A stretch of 64,000 nt of DNA, from positions 899,604 through 963,603 of the forward strand of contig NC_049982.1 in the NCBI RefSeq assembly GCF_000003815.2, given 5' to 3'. The position numbers and the translations under genes are program-made. Source of the DNA: Branchiostoma floridae. Its lineage: Eukaryota; Chordata; Leptocardii; Amphioxiformes; Branchiostomatidae. Positions within the stretch are counted from its first letter, which is position 1; every line of letters starts with the position of its first letter. Positions 23,407 through 33,999 of this stretch are shown in pieces. A model generated the notes under the pieces. That model ran no database searches. It saw nothing but the letters and a program-made list of their open reading frames with translations, and was not told the origin of the DNA.

Positions 23407-23700
23407 GCCCCCCTCCCACCTACTACAACAACATACCCCACATACATGGTCCGCCATATACGGTTAACGCAGGCAGTAACTCACCGAAATCTGACGAACA
23501 ACCAATTGCCAACGTCCTGAAAGATTGTTGATGCCACCTACAGCTTTTTATCGCGACGAAAAACACTCCTTATGCCACAGAAACGCGATCACATCGCAGC
23601 CTGACTGGCACTCCTACCGGGGTCACACTGAAAGGTCAACGCGTTTTGACCTTTGACCCTTAAAGGACAGTGTGGAGGTAACTCCTGCCGTGATAGCCAC
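23407..23700 (-). promoter_or_regulatory. ZNF-2 first exon, donor and intronic G-tract
   Basis: On the minus strand a strong donor, TTTCG|GTGAGT, ends a candidate non-coding exon at 23485. The intron reads aggtgggaggggggc at 23421-23407, 63 nt after the donor. The acceptor at 22174 would complete intron 1. The exon start is inferred near 23700, about 30 bp below a TATA-like tatttaaat at 23733-23741. Confidence 0.55.
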
Positions 23701-23884
23701 AGAGCAGCCGTGGATAGCAGCCGGGATACTATTATTTAAATGAGCCAAATAGTTGAATCCTATTGGTCGATTCTCCCCACACATGCGGGATTACTGCAGT
23801 CTCGCCATTTTGTTGTCGGCTTTGGTAATGTATGCCGAGATTTGGTAAGTTTCGTTCTGAAATATTGTATTTCTGGGACTATCA
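23672..23884 (-). promoter_or_regulatory. ZNF-2 promoter block, identical inverted copy upstream of ZNF-3
   Basis: This block is repeated in reverse at about 40198-40410 with no difference that I found by eye. In ZNF-2 orientation it contains a YY1-like caaaatggcg (23812-23803), a CCAAT box (23766-23762) and TATA-like tatttaaat (23741-23733). Element order and spacing fit a core promoter firing toward ZNF-2. In the opposite direction, TTTG|GTAAGT near 23845 is a good donor pointing into the minisatellite, so divergent transcription is possible. Confidence 0.55.
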
Positions 23885-24087
23885 ATGTAATATTTGTGTG
23901 GCTCTTAGCTATGGGGTCCAGGTAGGGAACCTTACAGGTAATATTCGTGTGGCTCTTAGCTCCGGGGACCAGGAAGGGCACCTTACAGGTGATAATTCTG
24001 TGGCTCTTAGCTCTCCGGACCAGGGAGGGCACCTTACAGGTAATATTTGCGTGGCTCTTAGCTCTGGGGACCAGGTAGGGCACCTTA
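23885..24087. repeat. 51-bp minisatellite, left arm, first ~4 units
   Basis: Unit gtggctcttagctctgggga + ccaggtagggcaccttacag + gtgatatttgc, 51 bp. These four units match the last four units of the right arm (40197 downward) with one visible difference (aaggg versus taggg). Interrupted at 24088 by a transposon. Confidence 0.92.
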
Positions 24088-25602
24088 GGGACCGTACGGC
24101 GTTTAGTGAGGGGGGAGGGCCGGTCGCCAGAGGGTCGGGTCAAAAAATTTTTGCATGGCCCTCCCCCCAGGTAAATTTTTTTTTGCTAGGCCCTCCCCCC
24201 AAGACAAAATATTTTTGCTTGGCCCTCCCCCCTCCTATCAACTTTGAAAAAAATATTCAAGACGCCAATAAAACACTGCGCTCCCGCATTTGGAAATGTG
24301 CTTTGCGTCATACTTTTTCATGATTTTCATCGAGAAGCAGATCTCTCACCCCTAGTAAAAAAAAGGAAAACAGAATGGCTCAAAATATCTGCTAAATAGA
24401 GGGATAAATATCTGCTTCATAGAGGCATAAATATTTGCTTTATAGAAGCTATTTCATTGTTTTGATATTAAAACAACACCTAAAAAGCATTTGTACCTGG
24501 ATTTCTAGTAGATTTGCGCCAAATTTACGTATTGCAAGCTCGCGGGCGCGGGCCTGAGCGGCTTGACGGAAACTATTTTCAATTTACATATATTTTGGAC
24601 TTTTTCTTGGTTCTGTGGTGGTAATAACTTACGGTAAATCGGGGAAAAAAATGAAAACCAAAACGACAGCACGATTCGACTTCCAAAACTGTAGTGGGGA
24701 GGGGGGCGCCGACGCGTGACGCTGATTTTCCCACGGCGGGGTAAGACCGGTCGCCTCTCTCTAGCCGCCGGCGGGCGTGAGACCGCAGACTTGCAGGAGT
24801 TCTTTTAGAAATGCCACGCTTTTTTTTGCCACGATTTCCTGCATTGCTTTTTTACGGGAAAATTTGCTGGTTAGATGACATTTCTATGAAAAAAAAATAC
24901 GAGGGTTTCAAGTTTTTGAGAACGACGTTCCGAACACCATGTTCGGCGCCAAAGGCACGAAGAATCGCAAGGTAGGTCCGGGAGAATTTTGAAATCTTGA
25001 CCCTCTTAAAAGCTATTTCCTTCAGTTTGAGGAGATATTTTGCTGACAAACAAAGCTAACTTTAATAGCATTTCAATTTAGAAATACAAAATTAAATTCC
25101 CCCCAAACACATTATCACGATGTCGGTCATCAAAGGCGTGAGGCCGGTCACGTCAAAAGGGATCCATGGAAATTTGCAAATATTTACCCTCGAGCTCTGA
25201 AACGCCATTTCTTACATTTTGAGGGCAATAAGACAGGGGTAAATTTTGCTGGCAGACTAATCTAGAGTTTAATAACATTTCTGTACGTGAAGAAGGTTTT
25301 CGAGGGCGTCATGCATAAGCCCCGCCCCCTCCCTTTCGCATTTTTACTGTATCCCGAGCGCCAACCTCGGGCGATCCCAGCTTGCAGAGGTCCAGAAAAA
25401 TTTTGAAATCTTGACCCTCTGAAACGCCGTTTCTTGAATTTTAAGGGACATATTTTGCAGACCAAGCTTTTTTTTTTTGCTTGGCCCTCCCCCCAAGTAA
25501 AAAAAAAATTGCTAGGCCCTCCCCCTGGCAAAATATTTTTTTGCTTGGCCCTCCCCCCCCTGGCGACCGGCCCTCCCCCCTCGCTAAATGCCGTACGGTC
25601 CC
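24088..25602. mobile_element. Non-autonomous Harbinger-type DNA transposon (1515 bp)
   Basis: Left end gggaccgtacggcgtttagt... is mirrored at the right end (...aaatgccgtacggtccc) over about 43 bp with few mismatches. Inverted similarity (ggccctcccccc blocks) continues inward for about 100 bp. TTA at 24085-24087 and 25603-25605 is a 3-bp target duplication, and 3-bp TWA duplication with GG-starting ends is typical of PIF/Harbinger. No transposase frame is seen. The interior holds degenerate repeats around ttttgaaatcttgaccctct (24990, 25180, 25400). The matching site in the inverted right arm (39999-40001) is empty. Confidence 0.82.
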
Positions 25603-26690
25603 TTACAGGTAATATTTGCGTGGCTCTTAGCTCTGGGGACCAGGTAGGGCACCTTACAGGTGATATTTGCGTGGCTCTTAGCTCTGGGGACCAGGTAGGG
25701 CACCTTACAGGTGATATTTGGGTGGCTCTTAGCTCTGGGGACCAGGTAGGGCACCTTACAGGTGATATTTGGGTGGCTCTTAGCTCTGGGGACCAGGGAG
25801 GGCACCTTACAGGTGATATTCTGTGACTCTTAGCTCTGTGGACCAGGTAGGGCACCTTACAGGTAATATTCACGTGGCTCTTAGCTCTGGGGACCAGGGA
25901 GGGCACCTTACAGGTGATATTCGCGTGGCTCTTAGCTCTGGGGACCAGGTAGGGCACCTTACAGGTGATATTCGCGTGGCTCTTAGCTCTGGGGACCAGG
26001 TAGGGCACCTTACAGGTGATATTTGCGTGGCTCTTAGCTCTGGGGACCAGGTCGGGCACCTTACAGGTGATATTCGCGTGGCTCTTAGCTCTGGGGACCA
26101 GGTAGGGCACCTTACAGGTGATATTTGCGTGGCTCTTAGCTCTGGGGACCAGGTAGGGCACCTTACATGTGATATTTGCGTGGCTCTTAGCTCTGGGGAC
26201 CAGGTAGGGCACCTTACAGGTAATATTTGTGTGGCTCTTAGCTATGGGGACCAGGTAGGGCACCTTACAGGTGATATTTCTGTGACTCTTAGCTCTGTGG
26301 ACCAGGTAGGGCACCTTACAGGTAATATTCACGTGGCTCTTAGCTCTGGGGACCAGGGAGGGCACCTTACAGGTGATATTCGCGTGGCTCTTAGCTCTGG
26401 GGACCAGGTAGGGCACCTTACAGGTGATATTCGCGTGGCTCTTAGCTCTGGGGACCAGGTAGGGCACCTTACAGGTGATATTTGCGTGGCTCTTAGCTCT
26501 GGGGACCAGGTAGGGCACCTTACAGGTGATATTTCTGTGGCTCTTAGCTCTGGGGACCAGGGAGGGCACCTTACAGGTAATATTTGTGTGGCTCTTAGCT
26601 CTGGGGTCCAGGTAGGGCACTTAACAGGTAATATTTGTGTGACTCTCAGCTCTGGGGACCAGTGAACACACCTGACAGGTAATATCTGAA
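25603..26690. repeat. 51-bp minisatellite, left arm, ~21 further units
   Basis: Continues the array across the transposon. A block starting tgtgactcttagctctgtgg at 25822 recurs at 26281, exactly 459 bp (9 x 51) later with the same order of variants, so there is a nine-unit higher-order repeat. Beyond 26690 to about 26930 decayed fragments (caggtaatat, caggtaacat) continue at irregular spacing. Because 51 is divisible by three, long open frames arise on both strands; I do not call them genes. Confidence 0.93.
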
Positions 26691-27054
26691 GACCAGGTCA
26701 TGTGCTGTACAGGTAACATATACATAATGTCTATGGCTTATTGTTCTGTATATCTGTAACCAGGTAATATATGCATGACTTGTCAGTCTCGAGACAAGGT
26801 AGATCAAGGTAGGTACTCTATCTACAGATAACATATAGATTGTTGATCTGGATACCTGTAAGTATATGTATATAAATAGGTGACATATGCATGGATGTTT
26901 GGTTTGGAATGAGGTACCATACGAGTAAAATTTACGGGTAAAAGTTCCTTGGCTGGCTAGACACTAAAAATGTACAGAATTGGTGCTGTTTGTTTGATTT
27001 TTGGTCTAGAGAAGGGTGAGGTAAGGTATTGTACAGGTTTATCACACAACTTAC

Positions 27055-27164
27055 AAATGCGAGAACAAGATTACTGCTCTTGATATCTCCATGAATGATG
27101 GGTTTTGCATGTTTGTTTACAGACATCACTGAGACCATTTCTTCTTTTTTCAGGGGATTGATGC
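27055..27164 (-). CDS. Isolated exon with protein-kinase catalytic-loop motif
   Basis: On the minus strand, acceptor TTTTCAG|gc and strong donor ttt|GTAAGT bound 110 nt with one open frame ending KPIIHGDIKSSNLVLAF. HGDIKSSN matches the kinase subdomain VIb loop (HxDxKxxN), in the HGDIKSSN form seen in IRAK/Pelle-like kinases. No DFG or glycine-loop exon was recognised on either side, where repeats dominate. It may be an exon of a split gene, a captured exon or a pseudogene. The region 27170-27590 holds nothing else that I can identify. Confidence 0.42.
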
Positions 27165-27598
27165 CTGAAAACGTGAAATGGCAGAAGAAGACAGGCTGAT
27201 TACACAGCAGGAGTCAGAGCTCTTCATGCATCACTTGTCTGTCTATAGTCTAGAGTGGTCATCAAAGTACCTGTTGTTAACGTTAACAACATTGTTGGTC
27301 CAACTGAATACTACACGTTGTATAGAAAATATGAAATTTTCAGGTAGATTGGTCAGAAGTACAGTGTCCTGATAAATTGTAGAATAAGACTGTTGGTTTG
27401 TTTTGACCCCTTTGATACCAAGTCATCTGAGTGACACATGTTTGGGTCTTCAAAACCATATAAAGCATATACTGGTAATAAATGAACATGTATGTTATAT
27501 TTAGCACAATATTTCATCTTCTGCTGGTACTAAGATATATGTGAGTTTGCTTTCCCAACATGAGTACTGTGTATAATTAGCAGTATATATACATATAG

Positions 27599-27730
27599 AA
27601 TACAACACGATGTATTCCGTATCACTAGAGGTATCAGCCCAACCGTGGGTCGGATCACCCGACGGCCGGTGATCCAACCCGCGGGAGGGCTGGGACCGAG
27701 GGTGATGCGGAATACACCGTGTTGTGTTTT
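27599..27730. mobile_element. Foldback element, near-complete palindrome
   Basis: aatacaacacgatgtattcc at 27599 is mirrored by ggaatacaccgtgttgtgttt ending at 27730 with a few mismatches, and pairing extends inward (ggtgatccaaccc against gggtcggatcaccc). About 130 bp overall, non-coding. Confidence 0.7.
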
Positions 27731-27733
27731 ATT

Positions 27734-27994
27734 TATGTCATACCCACCTGAGATGCTTTGATGCGAAATGCGCCAGAAGTTGAACAAATTTGGTGCCCTC
27801 AAACAAAAAGTGTTGCAACAGCAATGTTCCAACGTCCGAATCAGGTATTCGAATTGCAAACCGTGCCGTATTCGGCCCGTTCGATTTACTCGAAGGAAGC
27901 ATGTTTGATACGCCTTTCGACCTGTGCGATACGGAAGTTATGGCTTGGTCCGGAACACCCGTATCGAACGTTTTCACGTCACAGGTATGACATA
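27734..27994. mobile_element. Putative short inverted-repeat element
   Basis: tatgtcatacc at 27734 is mirrored by ggtatgacata ending at 27994. Interior contains gtattcg/cgaatac-like motifs and no convincing ORF. Only 11-12 bp of terminal repeat, so this is tentative. Confidence 0.4.
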
Positions 27995-28437
27995 ATATTC
28001 ATGATAGTTTGATCTGCCATTTTTTAAATTCTTACCAAAATAAACTACACGTGTCATCTCTATTGTTCCAAGTGTCTTTGTGTGCAGTATATATAGGTCA
28101 TATTCATATGTTCATATTTCAATGATGCCTGAGAAATGTACGTCAGCAATCACTGTATATAACGTTATGTAACTACTTAACGTTTGTGACTGCATCTGTA
28201 CGCAGCGACACCTATAGCAGTAACGTTAGGGCAATATAAACTAGTCTGAATTGCTCTGAGGAAGGTGACAGATGGTGACATTGGTGTGAAATAAAGAAAG
28301 GGTTGTGAGAAAAAGAGTCTCTTCATTCACTGAAATGTACATTTTGATAAGAAATACTGGGGTGCATGGAGGGTGTTAACCTTTCTTTTTAAATTTCGTT
28401 GGCGGATTAAGTGCATCTGTATAATGTTTGCCAGTTT

Positions 28438-28439
<2 letters not shown>

Positions 28440-28483
<44 letters not shown>
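28440..28483. repeat. (TA)n microsatellite
   Basis: About 20 uninterrupted TA repeats. Confidence 0.97.
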
Positions 28484-28488
<5 letters not shown>

Positions 28489-30440
28489 GTGGAATATGGA
28501 TATGGGTGGTTACCGGATCACCGGACCTGTGTGTAATATCCAAAACCTGTCCCCAAGACACCTTAAATAAAAAAACCTGATTAAAAAAACTTACACGTGC
28601 TGCTTACGTGCGGTTTCCCTACTCACATTGGTTGTACAGGGCACGCCCGTCCTGGCTCGTACGGGGGTGAATCCGCAGCTCGAGCACAGAGAAATCTGCA
28701 TGCATTCTGTTAGGTTTTCGTATGAAGGCGTTACTTACCACGTACGGATCGCAAAGGATTGCCTACGTTTTGCACGTAGACCGCACGTAGTTGCACGTAC
28801 GACGGGTTGTGCCCCTAGCTTACCCTGGATTGGATCCAATTAAATGAAACGATATCCAACTCAACGACAAGTACTAGTGTAGTAGTAGTATCCTGCATAA
28901 TGTGGAGCCGAGGTGTATAAATAAAGTGTACTCGTTTATGTGTGTGGATTATGTTTGTAACTTATGAACCCCAAATAAATATAGAGCTTAGAAGGCACTA
29001 TGTTTTGGAAACCAACGCCCAATGTGTTTGAGACCACTGATCACAAAGTTAGCTAGTAACAAGTAACTCGATAATGATCAATGATTTCAGTATAGCAATT
29101 GGCATAGCGACTTTCCAAGCATTTATGAACATTTCAGCCAAATTTGAAAGAAATCCGATTCTCATAAAAGAGTCATAAGAGACATATGAAGTTTTAAACG
29201 TTCACGTTCAGATCGCGGAAGCCGCGTTCCAACCGCTATGTTCTGCAGAGACGATTCTGAGTACACACCTGTAACGTTACGTTTTTTACAGCCTGACGGT
29301 TGATGGGAAACTACCATGTTTCTCCATATTGGGTTTTGATAAGGACTTCTTAGTGGTAAGATATATCGTGTTAGATATCGATACCTGGGCCCGAAATGTC
29401 CTGAGTCTGAGGCCGAAATGTCCTCGGCCTAGGCCTGGGGCCAAAACACCCGGATTGGAATGGGGCCTATCTGCCCAAGTGCCGAACAGCCCTACATTCG
29501 AGGGGGAGCTATGTTTTTACTTAAAATTTTAAACTTTCACAACGGTGGGCTAATATACTGAGCTATCTGTGTTGTTAGAAATGAGCTATCTGTGTTGCTA
29601 GAAATGTTGCTCTTTTCGTTATTTTACAATTGTTTGAAGGTACATGAGTCCATTTATCTGTCGAAGTCGTCAGTTTCCGTGATCTCACAAAAGTCCAAAC
29701 CCGGAAAGTCCGACATTACAAAATGATGTCCATCCTGAAATAGTCACATTATCAGCACTTCCCTCTGCAAGTGGTTACACTCGGTATACCCGAACTATGA
29801 AGTCCACTTTTTATTTTCCAAACTTCAACAGCTCAAAACTCAATAACCAATCAATATGATTTAATGAGAATTCATACAGCGACTTAGTACGTTTTCATAG
29901 ACATGTCGACCAAGTTTGGTACAAATCCGTCGTTTCCTAGGAGAGATATGAAAACCACTGCTGACGTTCCAGTATCGCACAAAGTGAGGGCGCACCCGAC
30001 CGATATGTTCCACATAGGCAATTTTAGGCCAATTTGAACCCCGCATGACGGGAGTGCGTTTTACTTTATGAAACAAGGAAAAAGCGTTGTATGTCGATGA
30101 AATTTTCACCACGGTAGGCTAATATACTGATCTATAAGTAAGTCAAGCGATTTTGCTCTTCTAACTATCTACTTGGAGATATAGGCGATTCATATTTCCT
30201 CATTGTTCAGCTCGTGCGATATCTTTGCAGCAGGTGGCGCTTATCGGTGTCATTTGTCGACGTTTAAAAACCCTGAATTCATCAATTGTCATCTGTACAA
30301 TTGGCAAACATCCGTATGTTGATATTCCACTTGTCAAATAGCCTTCACAGTGCGCCTTGATGAATACATTGACAAAGAAAATACTAGTTATACATAATGG
30401 CGACATTCTATATCCTGGCGAGTCAAACTCCAAAACTTTA
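28484..30440. other. Intergenic, no gene recognised
   Basis: No splice-bounded frame or protein family recognised. Near 29100-29230 and 29840-30120 are diverged, satellite-like phrases (cagccaaatttgaaagaaat; gaccaagtttggtacaaat followed by gagatatga) that resemble the monomer grammar of other arrays in the window. Confidence 0.6.
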
Positions 30441-30477
30441 ATTGAGAGTTACTTGGAAACGAATCATCATCTGTATC

Positions 30478-31625
30478 TGTATCTGTATCTATATAGCCGG
30501 TATAACCGCCGTTCGGCGTGACACACCAGCTTCGCAGGCACGCGGCGCGGCAGCAGCTGGTTATATTACACCGAACGACTCATTACACCGAACTTTTGCA
30601 CATCTATCTGCAAGCGTTCTTTAAAACTACTCAGAGAAGATGCCCCTACTGTACTTGGTGATAACAAATTCCACTCTACGATAGTTCTGGGAAAGTACGA
30701 ATTTTTGAACACATCAATCCTAGGTTGGTAACTCTGGTATTTGAATGCATGACTGTTTCTTGTTCTTTTTTGAGCTGGTATTAGATACTTATCAGTTTGT
30801 ACGTCCACCAGTTTATTGGTCATTTTGTACATCATGGAAAGTCTGGACATTTTCCTTCTATCTTCAAGTGACATCCACTGCAAATCTGTTTTCATTTTGG
30901 TAACACTAGAATCCCTGTTATAGTTGTTTGTGCAGAATCGGGCAGCTTGGTTCTGTACCCTTTCAAGTTTATCTTTGTCTTTCTTTGTATACGGGTCCCA
31001 TACTGTAGCGGCATACTCAAGGTTAGGTCTTACTAGTGACGTGTATGCAAGTGATTTTACCCTGGTTGGGCAAGCCCACAAGTTGCGTTTGATTACTCCC
31101 AATGTCTGTTTAGCCTTGGTTGTTATTTTGTTAACATGGACATCCCACTTCAGCCCAGTTGTTAATGTAACACCCAGGTATGTGTGGGTTTTTGTGGTTT
31201 CTAATGTCTGACCACAAAACTGGTAAGGGGACACTTTTGGTGTTCGTTTGTTCGTTATGTGCATGATATAGCACTTATCAGGATTGAACTGCATAAGCCA
31301 TTTCCTTTGTCATTCTTCCAGGGTGTTCAGATCTTTCTGAAGAACTTGTGAATCATTTTGTGTGGATACCTCTATATATAACAGACAATCATTGGCGAAT
31401 AACCTCACACTTGAATCGAGCTGGTCTGGCAAGTCGTTTATGTACAAGAGGAAGAGCAATGGTCCCAGCACAGTCCCTTGCGGAACTCCCGACGCTACTT
31501 TAACTGGAGCTGAGGCCTTCCCTTCCACCACTACCGTTTGCTCTCTATTCGTCAGGAAAGCCTTCAGCCAGTTAAGTGTAGTACCTTGAATTCCATAGAA
31601 CTCCAGTTTTGGTCTGGTACTGGGA
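30478..31625 (-). mobile_element. CR1/L2-type non-LTR retrotransposon, 5'-truncated, inactivated
   Basis: Minus-strand frame from about 31625 encodes GIQGTTLNWLKAFLTNREQ, then SGVPQGTVLGPLLFLLYIND (reverse transcriptase core), and LFANDCLLY where the catalytic motif should be FADD, so an Asp has become Asn. A TGA at about 31308 replaces the Trp of EEWQRKW. The frame then continues to the C-terminal region (VRPNLEYAATVWDP; FKNSYFPRTIVEWNLL). The 3' tail shows tatctatatagccggtataa followed by a ctgtat microsatellite. It is the second CR1-like copy on this strand. Confidence 0.9.
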
Positions 31626-31689
31626 TTTCAGAGAAAGGCTGAATAAGTTCATATGAACATGTGTGACGAATCTGACAAAAAATCTGTTG

Positions 31690-32010
31690 CATCTCAGATG
31701 AGATACAAATATGTTTAAAAACTGGGACCAGAGTACGTCACCTGATCTCACCTATGAGTCTGCTCTGCGCATAACAGGTCTCAGTCGTCTGAACGCTCGG
31801 CTGAGGAGGGACATCCTATGTCTTAGATATGCGCAATCTCTTGCGAACTCTAGCAGATACAGTTCATGGCTCCCATTGCGACGGGGGAACTTTAAGAAAT
31901 AATGTCAGCTTCACTAGTTTCAAATGTAGGACGTCCCGGTTGAGTAACAGCACTTTCCCCTATTGCGTCAGACTCCTAAGTGAAAACTTGCAGTGTTTTT
32001 TTAATATTAA
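31690..32010 (+). mobile_element. Non-LTR retrotransposon C-terminal remnant, frameshifted
   Basis: Plus-strand frame YESALRITGLSRLNARLRRD...LCLRYAQSLANSS...WLPLRRG is followed in another frame by TLRNNVSFTSFKCRTSRLSN...PYCVRLLSENLQ. Both parts match the C-terminus of a different non-LTR group from the adjacent minus-strand copy, with one frameshift near 31885. Confidence 0.6.
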
Positions 32011-32819
32011 AGGAATCGGACATATTAGTGTAACGTATTTAATATGTTGTATATGTACGTATATGTGAAGTGAACAATGTACAAAAATTGCAATTCAGCC
32101 CTTAGGACCGGTGCAACAGTTTTTAATCTAATAAACCATTTCAGCATCATTTCATGTTACAGTTTTGCGCTCGATGCAGGGCCACATCGTGACATCCACG
32201 TTTCGCATCCGCAAATCAAGGTCGATTTGAAGCGCATCACGAACAATCGCAGTTTCCTTTGTAAAACAAGAACGGCACGGTGATTTTCCATGAACCTTTT
32301 ACAACGGTAGGCACATATCACTATCTACACTTGCCGTTAATAGGTTTGTCCTTCCTTTATTCAATTGGAAGTTCAATTAATTTCTTCTATTTTTGGACGG
32401 ATGCTAAAAAACGTACCGGGAAAGTCCGTCATCACAAAAAGAAGAGGTAGGGTTAGGTAGTTCACTCGTCCTCATTGAAATACAAAAATGGCGATTCTTG
32501 GGTCGAAAAATAAAACAGCTCATTTTTCAGTCAAAACTACATGATTGTTTGGGAAAATTCCTCTTTTACCCATAGCCAAAAATGGCAACTTTTTATTTTT
32601 GTACCCATTGGTTGTGTATTACAGGGCAGGTAACAAACGTTACTGGCAACGTTTGTTACAGCGGTACTCTTTACCTTTTTCTTCGAGTTGATTGACAGTA
32701 TTGGCTACATCTTCTAGGTATAAGAGGACGTACCTAGGAACATTTAAATTAAAAAGTAGGCATGCGCAGCTTTTTTACACCAGGTCAGATAGATGACGTT
32801 AACGTTTATTACCGAATTT

Positions 32820-33990
32820 GGCGACATAAGATATCGCGAAACGATTTTCTTTGAACCAACTTTGTTAGGTGCAGAATAATGTTGTAACATAAAATATGCA
32901 AATTATTGGTCAAATTAGCTCAATTTGCCCTTCTGAGACAAAAAGAGCATTTTTCCGCAAAAACATAAGATATTGCGAAACGATGTCCGATTTTCTTCAA
33001 ACCAACTTTGTTGGATGCGGAATAATTTTCTGACATCAAATATGCAAATTATCGGTCAAAAAAGTTCAATTTGCTCTTCTGAGGCAAAAAGAGCATTATT
33101 TTTGCAAAAACATAAGATATCGCGAAACGATGTCCGATTTTCTTCAAACCAACTTTGTTGGGTGCGGAATAATTTTCTAAATGAAATATGCAAATTATTG
33201 GTAAAAACAGCGCAATTTGCTCTTCTGAGCCAAAAAGAGCATTTTTTCGCAAAAAAAAAAAGATCGTTTCTTCAAACCAACTTTGTTGGGTGCGGAATAA
33301 TTTTCTGAAATGAAATATGCAAATTATTGGTAAAAACAGCGCAATTTGCTCTTCTGAGCCAAAAAGAGCATTTTTTCGCAAAAAACAAGATATCGCGAAA
33401 CGATGTCCGATTTTCTTCAAACCAACTTTGTTGGGTGCGGAAAAATTTTCTGACATGAAATATGCAAATTATTGGTAAAAACAGCGCAATTTGCTCTTCT
33501 GAGCCAAAAAGAGCATTTTTTCGCAAAAAAACAAGATATCGCGAAACGATGTCCGATTTTCTTCAAACCAACTTTGTTGGGTGCGGAAAAATTTTCTGAC
33601 ATGAAATATGCAAATTATTGGTAAAAACAGCTCAATTTGCTCATCTGAGCCAAAAAGAGCATTTTTTTCACACAAAAAAAAGATATCGCGAAACGATGTC
33701 CGATTTTCTTCAAACCAACTTTGTTGGGTGCGGGATAATTTTCTGAAATGAAATATGCAAATTATTGGTAAAAACAGCTCAATTTGCTCATCTGAGCCAA
33801 AAAGAGCATTTTTTTCACACAAAAAAAAGATATCGCGAAACGATGTCCGATTTTCTTCAAACCAACTTTGTTGGGTGCGGGATAATTTTCTGACATCAAA
33901 TATATATATGCAACTTGTTTAAAAAATTCCATTTGCTCTTCTGAGGCAAAAAGAGCATTTGTTATTAAAGATATCACAAAGCAATTTGTT
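32820..33990. repeat. 146-bp tandem repeat, about 8 units
   Basis: gatatcgcgaaacgatgtcc recurs at 33116, 33389, 33535, 33682 and 33829, with diverged units from 32828 and a decayed last unit to about 33990. Conserved core: aaccaactttgttgggtgcg, atgcaaattattggt, ctcttctgag and aaaaagagcat. One unit near 33255 has a deletion. Open frames are repeat-derived. Confidence 0.92.
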
Positions 33991-33999
33991 TTTGGACAG

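Noticed and set aside
25262-26620. Long open frame (452 codons) on the minus strand of the left minisatellite, and similar ones on the plus strand
   Set aside because: The unit is 51 bp (17 codons), so any stop-free unit gives long frames on both strands. There is no start or splice context and no protein family, and the frame runs on into the Harbinger element.
25603-26690. Regularly repeated array resembling a CRISPR
   Set aside because: Units are contiguous 51-bp tandem copies without unique spacers, in a eukaryotic genome.
33049-33822. Minus-strand frames of 60-135 codons in the 146-bp array
   Set aside because: 146 is not a multiple of three, so frames shift between units and the peptides repeat the same words. 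Non-coding satellite.
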